Shown here piece by piece: positions 55,931-64,000 of a stretch of DNA of 64,000 nt. The notes beneath the pieces were generated by a model that was not told the DNA's origin, did no database searches, and saw only the letters and a list, made by a program, of their open reading frames with translations. Source of the DNA: an uncultured Novosphingobium sp. GTDB taxonomy: Bacteria; Pseudomonadota; Alphaproteobacteria; Sphingomonadales; Sphingomonadaceae. Where the stretch lies: NCBI GenBank assembly GCA_946886075.1, contig CAMPHR010000008.1:1-64000 (forward strand), read 5' to 3'. Within the stretch, counting starts at the first letter, position 1. Each line of letters begins with the position of its first letter. A program made the translations under genes and the position numbers.

Positions 55931-56898
55931 TCTACCGTCCCATTTCCGTTGCGATGCTCCACGGTTCGCTCCAGTTCCTCTTCGGGAAATTCAGCAAGCG
56001 CCGCGTTGAGTTCCGCGCCAATTACCACGCCAAGGCCGACGAGGAAGAAAAAAATCAGCGTGATCATCACACCAGCCAGGCTGCCATAGGTGCGATCATA
56101 GCCGCCGAGCAGCGAAAGCGTCGGTGGCAGCAGCATGGTGACGCCATACCACCATAATGCCGTGGCGACTGCGCCGGGCCATTTGGGGAAGCGTTTGTCC
56201 TTGTACGCGCTCGGCGTCAGCGAGAAATAGAGATAGTAAAGGGCAAAGCAGAGGATCAGCATCGGCAGGACACGCGTCAGGCTGACGATCTGGATCGCCT
56301 GGTCGGCAAAGGGCAGGATCTGGTGCAGGAACTGGTCGATGCCGGTGATGATGATCTGCAGCGAGAAGGCAAACATGACCGCGAAGACGCTAATGAGGGT
56401 GATGCCGATCGCGGTGAGGCGATAGTGCCAGAAGGGGCGCGTGCTTTTCGTGCCATAGGCGCGGCGGAGGATGTCGCGGATCGTTTCGATGAGGCTGCCG
56501 ACGGTCCACAGGCCAACCAGGCCGCCGAGCCAGAGCAGCGGTCCGGTGCGGGCGTTGAGCACATCGATAATCGGCTGCTTGACGACGCTCGCCACGCCGG
56601 GCGGCACGGTTTCGAGGAAGGCACCGACCGCCGCAAGCCCATCCTGCGACCGACCGAAGATGCTGGCCACCGCCGCCGCGACGATGAAGAAGGGGAACAG
56701 CGTCATCAGCGAGAGATAGGCAAGGTTGCCCGCATGGATGAAGCCGTCGCTATAGGTGCCGACGGCCACGCGCTTCATGATTTCGAAGGCGTGGCTGCCG
56801 GGGCGGACCTTGGCCATGCCGCGATCGAACCGGGCGCGGGCGTCATGGGCGAGTTTTCTGCGTCGGGATTCAGGCGAATAGGGTGAAGGCTGCGGCAT
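55927..56898 (-). CDS. YihY/BrkB-family membrane protein
   Basis: A 323-residue protein with about six membrane helices. GNLAYLSLMTLFPFFIVAAA, GLVGLWTVGSLIETIRDILR and PKWPGAVATALWW are family segments; the C-terminal tail is charged (PEEELERTVEHRN). The family was once called ribonuclease BN, but that is not supported; members may be transporters. It lies between dnaJ-like and fabI genes in one minus-strand run. Confidence 0.9.
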   Translation of the reverse strand: MPQPSPYSPESRRRKLAHDARARFDRGMAKVRPGSHAFEIMKRVAVGTYSDGFIHAGNLAYLSLMTLFPFFIVAAAVASIFGRSQDGLAAVGAFLETVPPGVASVVKQPIIDVLNARTGPLLWLGGLVGLWTVGSLIETIRDILRRAYGTKSTRPFWHYRLTAIGITLISVFAVMFAFSLQIIITGIDQFLHQILPFADQAIQIVSLTRVLPMLILCFALYYLYFSLTPSAYKDKRFPKWPGAVATALWWYGVTMLLPPTLSLLGGYDRTYGSLAGVMITLIFFFLVGLGVVIGAELNAALAEFPEEELERTVEHRNGNGTVE

Positions 56899-56913
56899 CC
56901 CTCCCCTAACGCC

Positions 56914-57840
56914 TTACACGCCAAGATGGGCGCGAACGGCGCGGCTGTCTTGCCAGGTCTCGACGAAGGACTTGAGCGCTGCGTCTTCGCCGGGCAGGTC
57001 GATGAGCAGCCGGACCAGCTGATCGCCCCTTTCCCCGCCCTTGTGCGTGAAGCCCTTGCCGCGCAGGCGCAGCGTCTTGCCTGACGTGGTTCCGGCCGGA
57101 ATGCCGAGCATCACCGGGCCATCGACGGTCGGCACCTTCACCTTGCCACCCTTCACCGCTTCATCAAGTGAAATGGGAAGGTCAAGGAGGACATTGTCGC
57201 CATCGCGGGTGAAGAAGGCATGCGGCTTGATCTCAATCGTGACGATCGCGTCCCCTGCCCCGGCCGGGCCTGACTGGCCCTTACCGGAAAGGCGCATCTG
57301 CGTGCCATTTTCAACGCCCGCGGGGAGCTTGAGGTCGATGGTCTTGCCATCCTGAAGGGTGATGCGCTGCGGCGCGAGCGTGGCCGCATCGACGAAGGCG
57401 ACGGCGAGGCGATAAGAGACGTTCGCGCCCTTTTGCGGGGGTGCGCCACGGCCGAAGCCGCCGAAGCCGCCTCCACGCTGGCGGGCACCGGCTCCGCCGA
57501 ACAAGCCTTCGAAGATGTCGCCGAAGTCGCCGCCCTCGTTGAACTCGAAGCCGCCGCCCGTGCCGGGACGCCCGCGAAAGCCGCCGCCATTGCCGCCGAA
57601 GCCAAAGGGGGCTGTCGGATTGCCGTCGCCGTCTATTTCGCCGCGATCGAAGCGGGCGCGCTTGTCCTTGTCGGACAGCAGGTCATAGGCGCTTGTGACG
57701 GATGAGAATTTCTCAGCCGCCTTGGGATTGTCCTGGTTCCGGTCCGGGTGAAGCTCCTTGGCGAGCTTGCGATAGGCCGACTTGATCTCTGCCTCGCTCG
57801 CGCCGCGCGCGACGCCAAGTGTGGAGTAGGGATCCGCCAT
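56914..57840 (-). CDS. DnaJ/CbpA-type co-chaperone
   Basis: A 308-residue protein. The J-domain has HPD at 31-33 (AKELHPDRNQ). A Gly/Phe-rich linker spans about 70-125, followed directly by the C-terminal substrate-binding domain. There is no CxxCxGxG zinc finger, so it is CbpA-like rather than DnaJ proper. ATG at 57840 (MADPYSTLGV); upstream codons run into the divergent pdxH region. It stimulates DnaK. Confidence 0.92.
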   Translation of the reverse strand: MADPYSTLGVARGASEAEIKSAYRKLAKELHPDRNQDNPKAAEKFSSVTSAYDLLSDKDKRARFDRGEIDGDGNPTAPFGFGGNGGGFRGRPGTGGGFEFNEGGDFGDIFEGLFGGAGARQRGGGFGGFGRGAPPQKGANVSYRLAVAFVDAATLAPQRITLQDGKTIDLKLPAGVENGTQMRLSGKGQSGPAGAGDAIVTIEIKPHAFFTRDGDNVLLDLPISLDEAVKGGKVKVPTVDGPVMLGIPAGTTSGKTLRLRGKGFTHKGGERGDQLVRLLIDLPGEDAALKSFVETWQDSRAVRAHLGV

Positions 57841-57959
57841 TGCCGATTGTCTATCCTTGTGCGTGAAAGCCGTGTTCGCGCCATATGTGGCGAAAACGTC
57901 ACGATCCTTCAAGCGGCGTGACCATCGACATCGGTCAAATCGAGCCTTAGACCAGCGGC

Positions 57960-58535
57960 ATGACCGATCCTTTCACCCTGTTCGACCAATGGTATGGCGA
58001 AGCCCGCGAGGCCGAGATCAACGACAGCAACGCGATGGCGGTGGCAACCGCCGATGCGCGCGGGCGGCCGTCAGTACGGATGGTGCTGCTGAAAGGACAT
58101 GGGCCCGATGGCTTTGTCTTCTACACCAATTTCGAAGGGCGCAAGGCAGACCAGCTGCTCGCCAATCCGCATGCGGCGCTGATGTTTCACTGGAAAAGCC
58201 TGCGGCGGCAGATCCGCATCGAAGGGCCGGTGGAAACGGTGGAAGAGGCCGCTGCCGACGCCTATTTCGCGACGCGCAGCCGCGACAGCCAGCTTGGCGC
58301 ATGGGCTTCGGATCAGTCACGCCCCCTGCCCTCCCGCGATGTCTTCATGAGCCGTTATGCCGATGCGGTCGCCCGGTTCGAGGGCGGACCGGTGCCCCGC
58401 CCGCCGCACTGGTCGGGATTTCGCGTGATGCCTGAGCGTATCGAATTCTGGCAGGATCGCGAACATCGCCTGCATGAGCGGCGCTTGTTCGTCCGTGAGG
58501 CGCAAGGATGGAGCGAAGGGCTGCTTTATCCTTGA
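57960..58535 (+). CDS. pdxH: Pyridoxamine 5'-phosphate oxidase
   Basis: A 191-residue FMN enzyme making pyridoxal 5'-phosphate. NAMAVATADARGRPSVRMVLLK, FVFYTNFEGRKADQL and FWQDREHRLHER are split signatures of the family. It completes vitamin B6 synthesis with pdxJ at 17618. It is divergent from the DnaJ-like gene. Confidence 0.95.
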   Translation: MTDPFTLFDQWYGEAREAEINDSNAMAVATADARGRPSVRMVLLKGHGPDGFVFYTNFEGRKADQLLANPHAALMFHWKSLRRQIRIEGPVETVEEAAADAYFATRSRDSQLGAWASDQSRPLPSRDVFMSRYADAVARFEGGPVPRPPHWSGFRVMPERIEFWQDREHRLHERRLFVREAQGWSEGLLYP

Positions 58536-58566
58536 AGCCTCGATTTTCCTTCACGAAGAAGAAGAA

Positions 58567-58592
58567 CCGTTCGACAGGCTCAGGGCGAACGG
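58567..58592. repeat. Palindromic repeat CCGTTCG...CGAACGG
   Basis: CCGTTCGACAGGCTCAGGGC followed by GAACGG forms an inverted repeat of the family seen at 8138 and 45829. It lies 31 bases after pdxH. Confidence 0.75.
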
Positions 58593-58693
58593 GAGATGAT
58601 CCGGGCGGGAAGCGCAGACATAGCCGTTCGGCAGGATAGGCGGGACGTCAAGCGCCTGTTAGATGTACGGCCAGCACGGCGGAGAGGGATTGC

Positions 58694-60025
58694 ATGCGGA
58701 ATCGACTGACGGCCTTCATCCTTGCCGGCATGATCCTGGGAGTGGTGTCGGGCTTTGCCGCCAATCTGTGGGTCGGCGGTGACAAGGTGTTGGCGAAGGA
58801 CGTCGCGGGCTATTTCCACCTGCTGGCCGACATCTTCCTGCACCTCATCAAGATGATCATCGCGCCGCTGGTGTTTTCGACGTTGGTGGCGGGCATTGCG
58901 CATATGGGCGACAGCGCGGCGCTGGGGCGGATTGGCGGGCGGGCGCTCGCCTGGTTCATTATGGCGAGCCTGATTTCGCTGACGCTTGGCCTCATCTTCG
59001 TCAATTTCTTCGCGCCGGGCGAGGGGCTGAACCTTGTCCGCTCCGGCGCCGAGTCCGGGGTCAATACTGAAGCGCTCAATTTCAGGGATTTCGTCCTGCA
59101 TGTCTTCCCCACATCCATGGTGGGAGCGATGGCGGAAAATTCGATCCTGCAGATCGTCGTTTTTTCCCTGTTCATCGGCGTCGGGCTGACGGCGATCGGC
59201 GAGAAGGGCAAGCCGATCATCACCGTCATCGAAGCGATGGTCGAGTTGATGCTGCAGGTGACCAGCTATGTCATGCGCGTCGCGCCGCTGGCCGTGTTCG
59301 GCGCGCTGGCTTCCGCGATCACGACCGAAGGGCTGGGCGTTCTCAAGACCTTCGGCGAGTTGGTCGGCGAATTCTACCTGTCCCTGCTGGCGCTATGGGT
59401 GCTGCTGTGCTGCGCGGGTGCGATCTTCCTGGGGCGGCGCATGATCAAGCTGCTCAAATATGTGCGTGAGCCTCTGCTCCTCGCCTTTTCAACGGCCTCG
59501 TCGGAAGCGGCATATCCCAAGATGCTGGAGCAACTCGATCGCTTTGGCGTACCCCGGCGCATCTACAGCTTCGTCCTGCCGCTTGGCTATTCGTTCAACC
59601 TCGACGGGTCGATGATGTATTCGACCTTCGCGACCATTTTCATCGCGCAGGCCTATGGCATCGACCTGCCGATCGCGACGCAGATCACCATATTGCTGGT
59701 GCTGATGGTGACGAGCAAAGGCATTGCCGCCGTCCCCCGTGCGTCACTGGTGGTGGTAGCGGCGACGCTGGGGCAGTTCGACCTGCCGGTCGAGGGCATC
59801 GCCTTCATTCTGGCCGTCGATCATTTCATGGACATGGGCCGTACCGCGACCAACGTGCTGGGCAACGCCATCGCGACGTCCGTCATCACCAAATGGGAAG
59901 GCATGCTGGAGGTCGAGGAGCCCGACGATGTCCCCTATCCCAAGGCGCCGTCCCATACGCCCGCCCATGGGCGCGCAGGGCTGGAGCTGGCAACAGACAT
60001 GGTGGACGACGACCGGCGGGGCTGA
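58694..60025 (+). CDS. Dicarboxylate/amino acid:cation symporter (DAACS family)
   Basis: A 443-residue glutamate-transporter-type membrane protein. FLHLIKMIIAPLVFSTLVAG, STASSEAAYPKMLEQLD (hairpin 1), GYSFNLDGSMMYSTFATIFI, and GRTATNVLGNAIA (ion/substrate site) are visible. It imports dicarboxylates or acidic amino acids with Na+ or H+. GGAGAGGG precedes the ATG. It is a single gene convergent with the bestrophin-like gene. Confidence 0.92.
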   Translation: MRNRLTAFILAGMILGVVSGFAANLWVGGDKVLAKDVAGYFHLLADIFLHLIKMIIAPLVFSTLVAGIAHMGDSAALGRIGGRALAWFIMASLISLTLGLIFVNFFAPGEGLNLVRSGAESGVNTEALNFRDFVLHVFPTSMVGAMAENSILQIVVFSLFIGVGLTAIGEKGKPIITVIEAMVELMLQVTSYVMRVAPLAVFGALASAITTEGLGVLKTFGELVGEFYLSLLALWVLLCCAGAIFLGRRMIKLLKYVREPLLLAFSTASSEAAYPKMLEQLDRFGVPRRIYSFVLPLGYSFNLDGSMMYSTFATIFIAQAYGIDLPIATQITILLVLMVTSKGIAAVPRASLVVVAATLGQFDLPVEGIAFILAVDHFMDMGRTATNVLGNAIATSVITKWEGMLEVEEPDDVPYPKAPSHTPAHGRAGLELATDMVDDDRRG

Positions 60026-60028
60026 CCC

Positions 60029-60913
60029 TTACCAGAGCACGCCACGGACTGGCTGATCCGGGGGTGGCGCCTGGTCGCCGATCGCTTGCAGCAGATCGAT
60101 TTCGATCGTGCGACACATGGCGGACAGCGGCACGTCATGCACCCTGCCCGCGAAAGGATCGACCAGATCATCGCCAATCCGCAGCACGGCGAGGAACATG
60201 AGGCCCGCCACGGTGGACCCGAGCGGGGTCGCCAGACCCAGTGTCTCGACGAGGCCGATCGGCAGCAAAACGCAGAAGAGATGGGTGAAGAGCGTAGGCA
60301 GGAAGCGATATTGAATGGGCAGAGGCGTGTTCTTCAGCCGCTCCATGCCGCCTTGGGCATTGGAAATTTCGACCAGCACCGCTTCCATTTGCGTCTGCTG
60401 GATACTGTCGATCCAGCCTTCCCGCCGCGCGATGTCGATCCGTCGTCCTGTGCTGTCCAACAGGCCGTTTGCTGGATTTGACCGGGCCAAGGCCAGCCCC
60501 TTGTCCCGTTCTTCCAGGAAGGCCGTGACCCGGTCATCAATCGGTTCACGGCGGAGCATACAGCGCAGGGCGTTCACATAAGCGATCTGGCGCTTGATGA
60601 TCTCTCGCTTCAGCTCCCGCGCTTCAGGGTCGGGCAGGAAATTGCGCGTCGCGCGCGCCAGGCTGCGCGAGGCATTGATCATCGCTCCCCAAAGGATCCG
60701 CCCTTCCCACCAGCGTTGGTAGGATGAGTTGCTGCGAAAACCGAGGAACAAGGCCAGCGCCGAGCCGAACAGCGTGAGCGGCAAGGACGGAGCGCGCAGC
60801 GGGTAGATGAAATAGATCGCCGTCACCGCGCAATCCCAGATGAACAGCAGGGCGAGCGGCTTCCAGACTTCGCTCGCGATCTGACGCAGGCTGGGCGCGG
60901 CGTTGACGATCAT
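60029..60913 (-). CDS. Bestrophin-family (UPF0187) membrane protein
   Basis: A 294-residue protein. LALFLGFRSNSSYQRWWEGR followed by ILWGAMINASRSLAR is the bestrophin-homologue signature; two hydrophobic stretches flank it, and two more lie in the C-terminal half (FLPTLFTHLFCVLLPIGLVE). Bacterial members are pentameric ion channels. It stands alone, 3 bases from the end of the convergent symporter gene. Confidence 0.9.
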   Translation of the reverse strand: MIVNAAPSLRQIASEVWKPLALLFIWDCAVTAIYFIYPLRAPSLPLTLFGSALALFLGFRSNSSYQRWWEGRILWGAMINASRSLARATRNFLPDPEARELKREIIKRQIAYVNALRCMLRREPIDDRVTAFLEERDKGLALARSNPANGLLDSTGRRIDIARREGWIDSIQQTQMEAVLVEISNAQGGMERLKNTPLPIQYRFLPTLFTHLFCVLLPIGLVETLGLATPLGSTVAGLMFLAVLRIGDDLVDPFAGRVHDVPLSAMCRTIEIDLLQAIGDQAPPPDQPVRGVLW

Positions 60914-60940
60914 TCAGTTCTCCAGCGTTCCAGGGCAGGA

Positions 60941-60963
60941 CGGCATCAACAAAGCTGATGCCG
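60941..60963. other. Hairpin between bestrophin and reductase genes
   Basis: A perfect 8-bp inverted repeat CGGCATCA/TGATGCCG with a 7-base loop in the 127-base gap. No T-run; possibly a weak terminator for the reductase gene. Confidence 0.45.
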
Positions 60964-61040
60964 ATTGGCTGCGCATTCGCGATAGAATTTCATCGATGGA
61001 AAGGCTGAAGCGGCGAGCAGGCCAAGCGCAGCTTACGGGA

Positions 61041-61610
61041 TCAGCGCGCGGCCTTCGCTGCCTCTGCCCACCAGATTAGGCTGTTGGCGAAGCTGGCGAA
61101 CCCGCGTTCAAGCGCTGAGCCGCCATCCCCTTGAGGCTGCCCCTGCTCATTCAGCGTCTGGCCGATCTGGCCTACACTGAGGCGCTCCGGGATGACCGTC
61201 ATGCCCATGGCGGATAGCGACACCGTCCAGGCGGCATGGCTGTTCACCCCAGCATAGCGGCCCGCCGAATAGCTGGCGATTCCAGCGGGGCGGCGGTCGA
61301 ATTCCTTGAGATAATGATCGACCAGGTTTTTGAGGCCGGGTTGGACGCCGCGATTATATTCGCCCGCGACGAAGACGAAGGCGTCGGCGGCAGAGAGGCG
61401 GTCGGCAAGCGCGGCCATGGCCTCAGGCGCTTCTCCAGGCGGGTAGTCGCTGTAGCGCTGGTCGAGCATGGGTAGACCGACCTGCATCGCGTCGATGAGC
61501 TCCGCATCATGGCCGTGCTGCTGGAAGCCGTTGATGAGATAGTCGGCGAGGCGGATGCCCATGCGGCCACGGCGATAAGAGCCGTAGAGAACGGGGATGT
61601 TGAGGGACAT
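61041..61610 (-). CDS. NADPH-dependent FMN reductase
   Basis: A 189-residue flavodoxin-fold protein. PVLYGSYRRGRMGIRLADYL is the phosphate-binding start, and FVFVAGEYNRGVQPGLKNLVD is the family core (usually PEYNxxxP; here GEYNRGV). It probably reduces FMN, quinones or azo compounds. It is alone between repeats. Confidence 0.88.
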   Translation of the reverse strand: MSLNIPVLYGSYRRGRMGIRLADYLINGFQQHGHDAELIDAMQVGLPMLDQRYSDYPPGEAPEAMAALADRLSAADAFVFVAGEYNRGVQPGLKNLVDHYLKEFDRRPAGIASYSAGRYAGVNSHAAWTVSLSAMGMTVIPERLSVGQIGQTLNEQGQPQGDGGSALERGFASFANSLIWWAEAAKAAR

Positions 61611-61672
61611 GCGCGGTGTTTTGGCAGACAGTGGGAGCTGCGTCGAGGGTTAGTGCGGTATGCGCGGGATGC

Positions 61673-61812
61673 AGCATCCCTCTCCCGTTTACGGGCGAGG
61701 GAGGGGCCCGCCGCAAAGCGGTGGGAGGGTGAGGGGCCGGCGCAGACCCACCCTCATCCAACTTCGCCTAGCCAGCAAGCTGGCAACGCTGCGTATCCTT
61801 CTCCCACTGACG
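61673..61812. repeat. Cluster of hairpin repeats (CCTCTCCCGTTTACGGG family)
   Basis: CTCTCCCGTTTACGGGCGAG (61680 on), a CCGCAAAGCGG hairpin near 61711, CCAGCAAGCTGG at 61771 and TTCTCCCACTGACGGGAGAA at 61799 lie in a row. The 223-base gap contains no gene that I can support. Confidence 0.72.
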
Positions 61813-61833
61813 GGAGAAGGCTGGCGTCCTGGC

Positions 61834-62016
61834 TCAGCGCAACTTGGCGATCGATAGCCCGTCCTGCTTGGCGCGCGCCTTTACCGATTCCTCGCTGCGG
61901 GTCAGCGCCTTGGCGATCGCCTTGAGCGCCATGCCCTTTTTCGCCAGCGTATGGAGCTTTTGCAGCTCATCCGCCGTCCAGGGCTGTTTGTGCCGTTCGA
62001 AGCGATCGCCTGCCAT
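61834..62016 (-). CDS. Small HTH-like (SANT/Myb-like) protein, 60 aa
   Basis: A 60-residue, basic protein (PWTADELQKLHTLAKKGMAL, then KAIAKALTRSEESVKARAKQ) that reads as a three-helix DNA-binding unit of the SANT/Myb or resolvase-HTH type. It starts 5 bases after the purA stop and is probably co-transcribed with it. Function unknown; similar orphan proteins occur in sphingomonads by my recollection of the family. Confidence 0.75.
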   Translation of the reverse strand: MAGDRFERHKQPWTADELQKLHTLAKKGMALKAIAKALTRSEESVKARAKQDGLSIAKLR

Positions 62017-62021
62017 ATGGA

Positions 62022-63311
<1,290 letters not shown>

Positions 63312-63441
63312 AGATACAGTCCTCCGCCCGCCGCGGGGACCGGCCATGCCCTTCGACGGGACTCGGCATGCCGGTGGGATCAAGCGGGCGTTTCCGCCCT
63401 ATGCGGGGCGCGCGTTAGCCGCGCGTCACCTTCGGGTCAAG

Positions 63442-64000
63442 TCAGTAGGCGCTTGGGGTCTCGCCGTCCAGCCAATGGGTGCAGCGCAGCGCCTCGCCAT
63501 TTTCGTCGGGCGTGAGCGCGGCGACAGTCCGCCACCCTTCCCCGCGAAGTTGCGCGGCGCGACTTTGGTCGTGGTGGAGGGGGAGGAAGAGGCGCTTGGG
63601 GCTGCCCGCGCCGAAGCCCGCATCGATGAGCGGATCGGGGTAGAGCGAGAAGCCGATCGCCGGTTCTTCAGAGCCATCAGCGCGGGTGATGGCGTAGCTG
63701 CCGCCCCGGCCAATCTCGCCGATGAAGCCTTCCGCGAAGATCGAGAAGCCGAACCAGTTCTGATATTCAAAACCGTGCCGTTCGGTCGGGTCGAGGGTCA
63801 GCGTGAGGTCCCAGCCGATCGGCTTGGCGATGGCGCGCAGGCCTGCGATTCGGCTATCGATCGCACCGCCGAGTTGGGCGCTCAGCGCTTCGAGCCTTTC
63901 CATCGCGGGGTGGAAGGGGCCGGTGGCTTCTATCAGAGGCATGTATGCGGCGGCGGCGGGACTGATTGCCGCAAGAGCGCCAGCATCCTTGGCGTCGAGT
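63442..64000 (-). CDS. hisZ: ATP phosphoribosyltransferase regulatory subunit, 3' part
   Basis: The gene runs off the right edge; 186 C-terminal codons are present. The frame continues upstream of an internal ATG (63942) as LDAKDAGALAAISPAAAAY to the edge, so that ATG is not the start. The HisRS-like segment (LDPTERHGFEYQNWFGFSIF, GEIGRGGSYAI) matches HisZ, which activates short-form HisG in histidine synthesis. hisZ next to purA is a known alphaproteobacterial arrangement. Confidence 0.88.
   Translation of the reverse strand, partial: LDAKDAGALAAISPAAAAYMPLIEATGPFHPAMERLEALSAQLGGAIDSRIAGLRAIAKPIGWDLTLTLDPTERHGFEYQNWFGFSIFAEGFIGEIGRGGSYAITRADGSEEPAIGFSLYPDPLIDAGFGAGSPKRLFLPLHHDQSRAAQLRGEGWRTVAALTPDENGEALRCTHWLDGETPSAY

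Noticed and set aside
63442..63942. Complete 166-residue gene starting at the ATG at 63942
   Set aside because: The frame continues without a stop to the window edge in a sensible HisZ sequence, so the gene is partial rather than short.

Overview
The window looks like GC-rich chromosomal DNA from an alphaproteobacterium of the order Sphingomonadales, most like Sphingobium, Sphingomonas or Novosphingobium. This is an inference from gene content and protein style, not from a database search. The supporting signs are a zeaxanthin-type carotenoid gene set (crtZ, crtB, crtI, crtY), an aa3-type oxidase operon with its alphaproteobacterial assembly genes, several short sphingomonad-type proteins (a DUF5818-like protein, a zf-CHCC protein, a 60-residue HTH-like protein), frequent GTG/TTG starts in overlapping genes, and families of short palindromic repeats between genes. 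Coding density is high. I see no prophage, integrase, transposase, plasmid gene or CRISPR array, and nearly all genes are housekeeping or core accessory genes.

Layout, left to right. 0.2-8 kb: sulfur amino-acid genes (sseA, metC), an MscS channel, a TorF-type outer-membrane protein, crtZ, then nadD-rsfS-rlmH-envC. 8-17 kb (minus strand): the aa3 cytochrome c oxidase operon ctaC-ctaD-ctaB-small protein-ctaG-coxC, closed by a strong terminator, followed by SURF1-thrC-rRNA methyltransferase. 17-21 kb (plus): pyrE-pdxJ-acpS-lepB-AI-2E family permease, with a bidirectional terminator facing an FKBP isomerase and rpsU. 21.9-28.5 kb (plus): class II aldolase, a radical SAM/HhH protein, a small membrane protein, a hemerythrin-like protein, a DUF4130-UdgX fusion, a D-amino-acid transaminase and a winged-helix regulator. 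28.6-33 kb: tRNA-Val, zf-CHCC protein, tldD, DUF924, and glnK-amtB behind a textbook RpoN promoter. 33-37.3 kb (minus): carotenoid operon crtY-crtI-LOG-crtB. 37.3-40.3 kb (plus): an RcnR-type regulator with a Co/Ni exporter (dmeR-dmeF), then a porin behind a Pho box.

40.4-46.6 kb holds a YhiN-type flavoprotein, a DUF442 protein, recQ flanked by repeats, a serine hydrolase and several small genes. 46.7-52.7 kb is the most distinctive part: a 1627-residue autotransporter facing a divergently transcribed HTH/S24-type regulator that lacks the usual catalytic serine. Their shared AT-rich intergenic region carries five TGCGCAA boxes. 52.8-64 kb returns to core metabolism: phzF-like, aroC, fabI, YihY/BrkB, a CbpA-type DnaJ, pdxH, a dicarboxylate symporter, bestrophin, an NADPH:FMN reductase, purA and the 3' part of hisZ, which runs off the right edge.

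The regulatory sites visible by eye fit the genes they precede: RpoN for ammonium uptake, PhoB for the porin, and a G-tract RcnR-family operator for metal efflux. The best candidates for little-described biology are the radical SAM + DUF4130-UdgX locus, the autotransporter with its putative dedicated regulator and box array, and the LOG-family gene translationally coupled inside the carotenoid operon.
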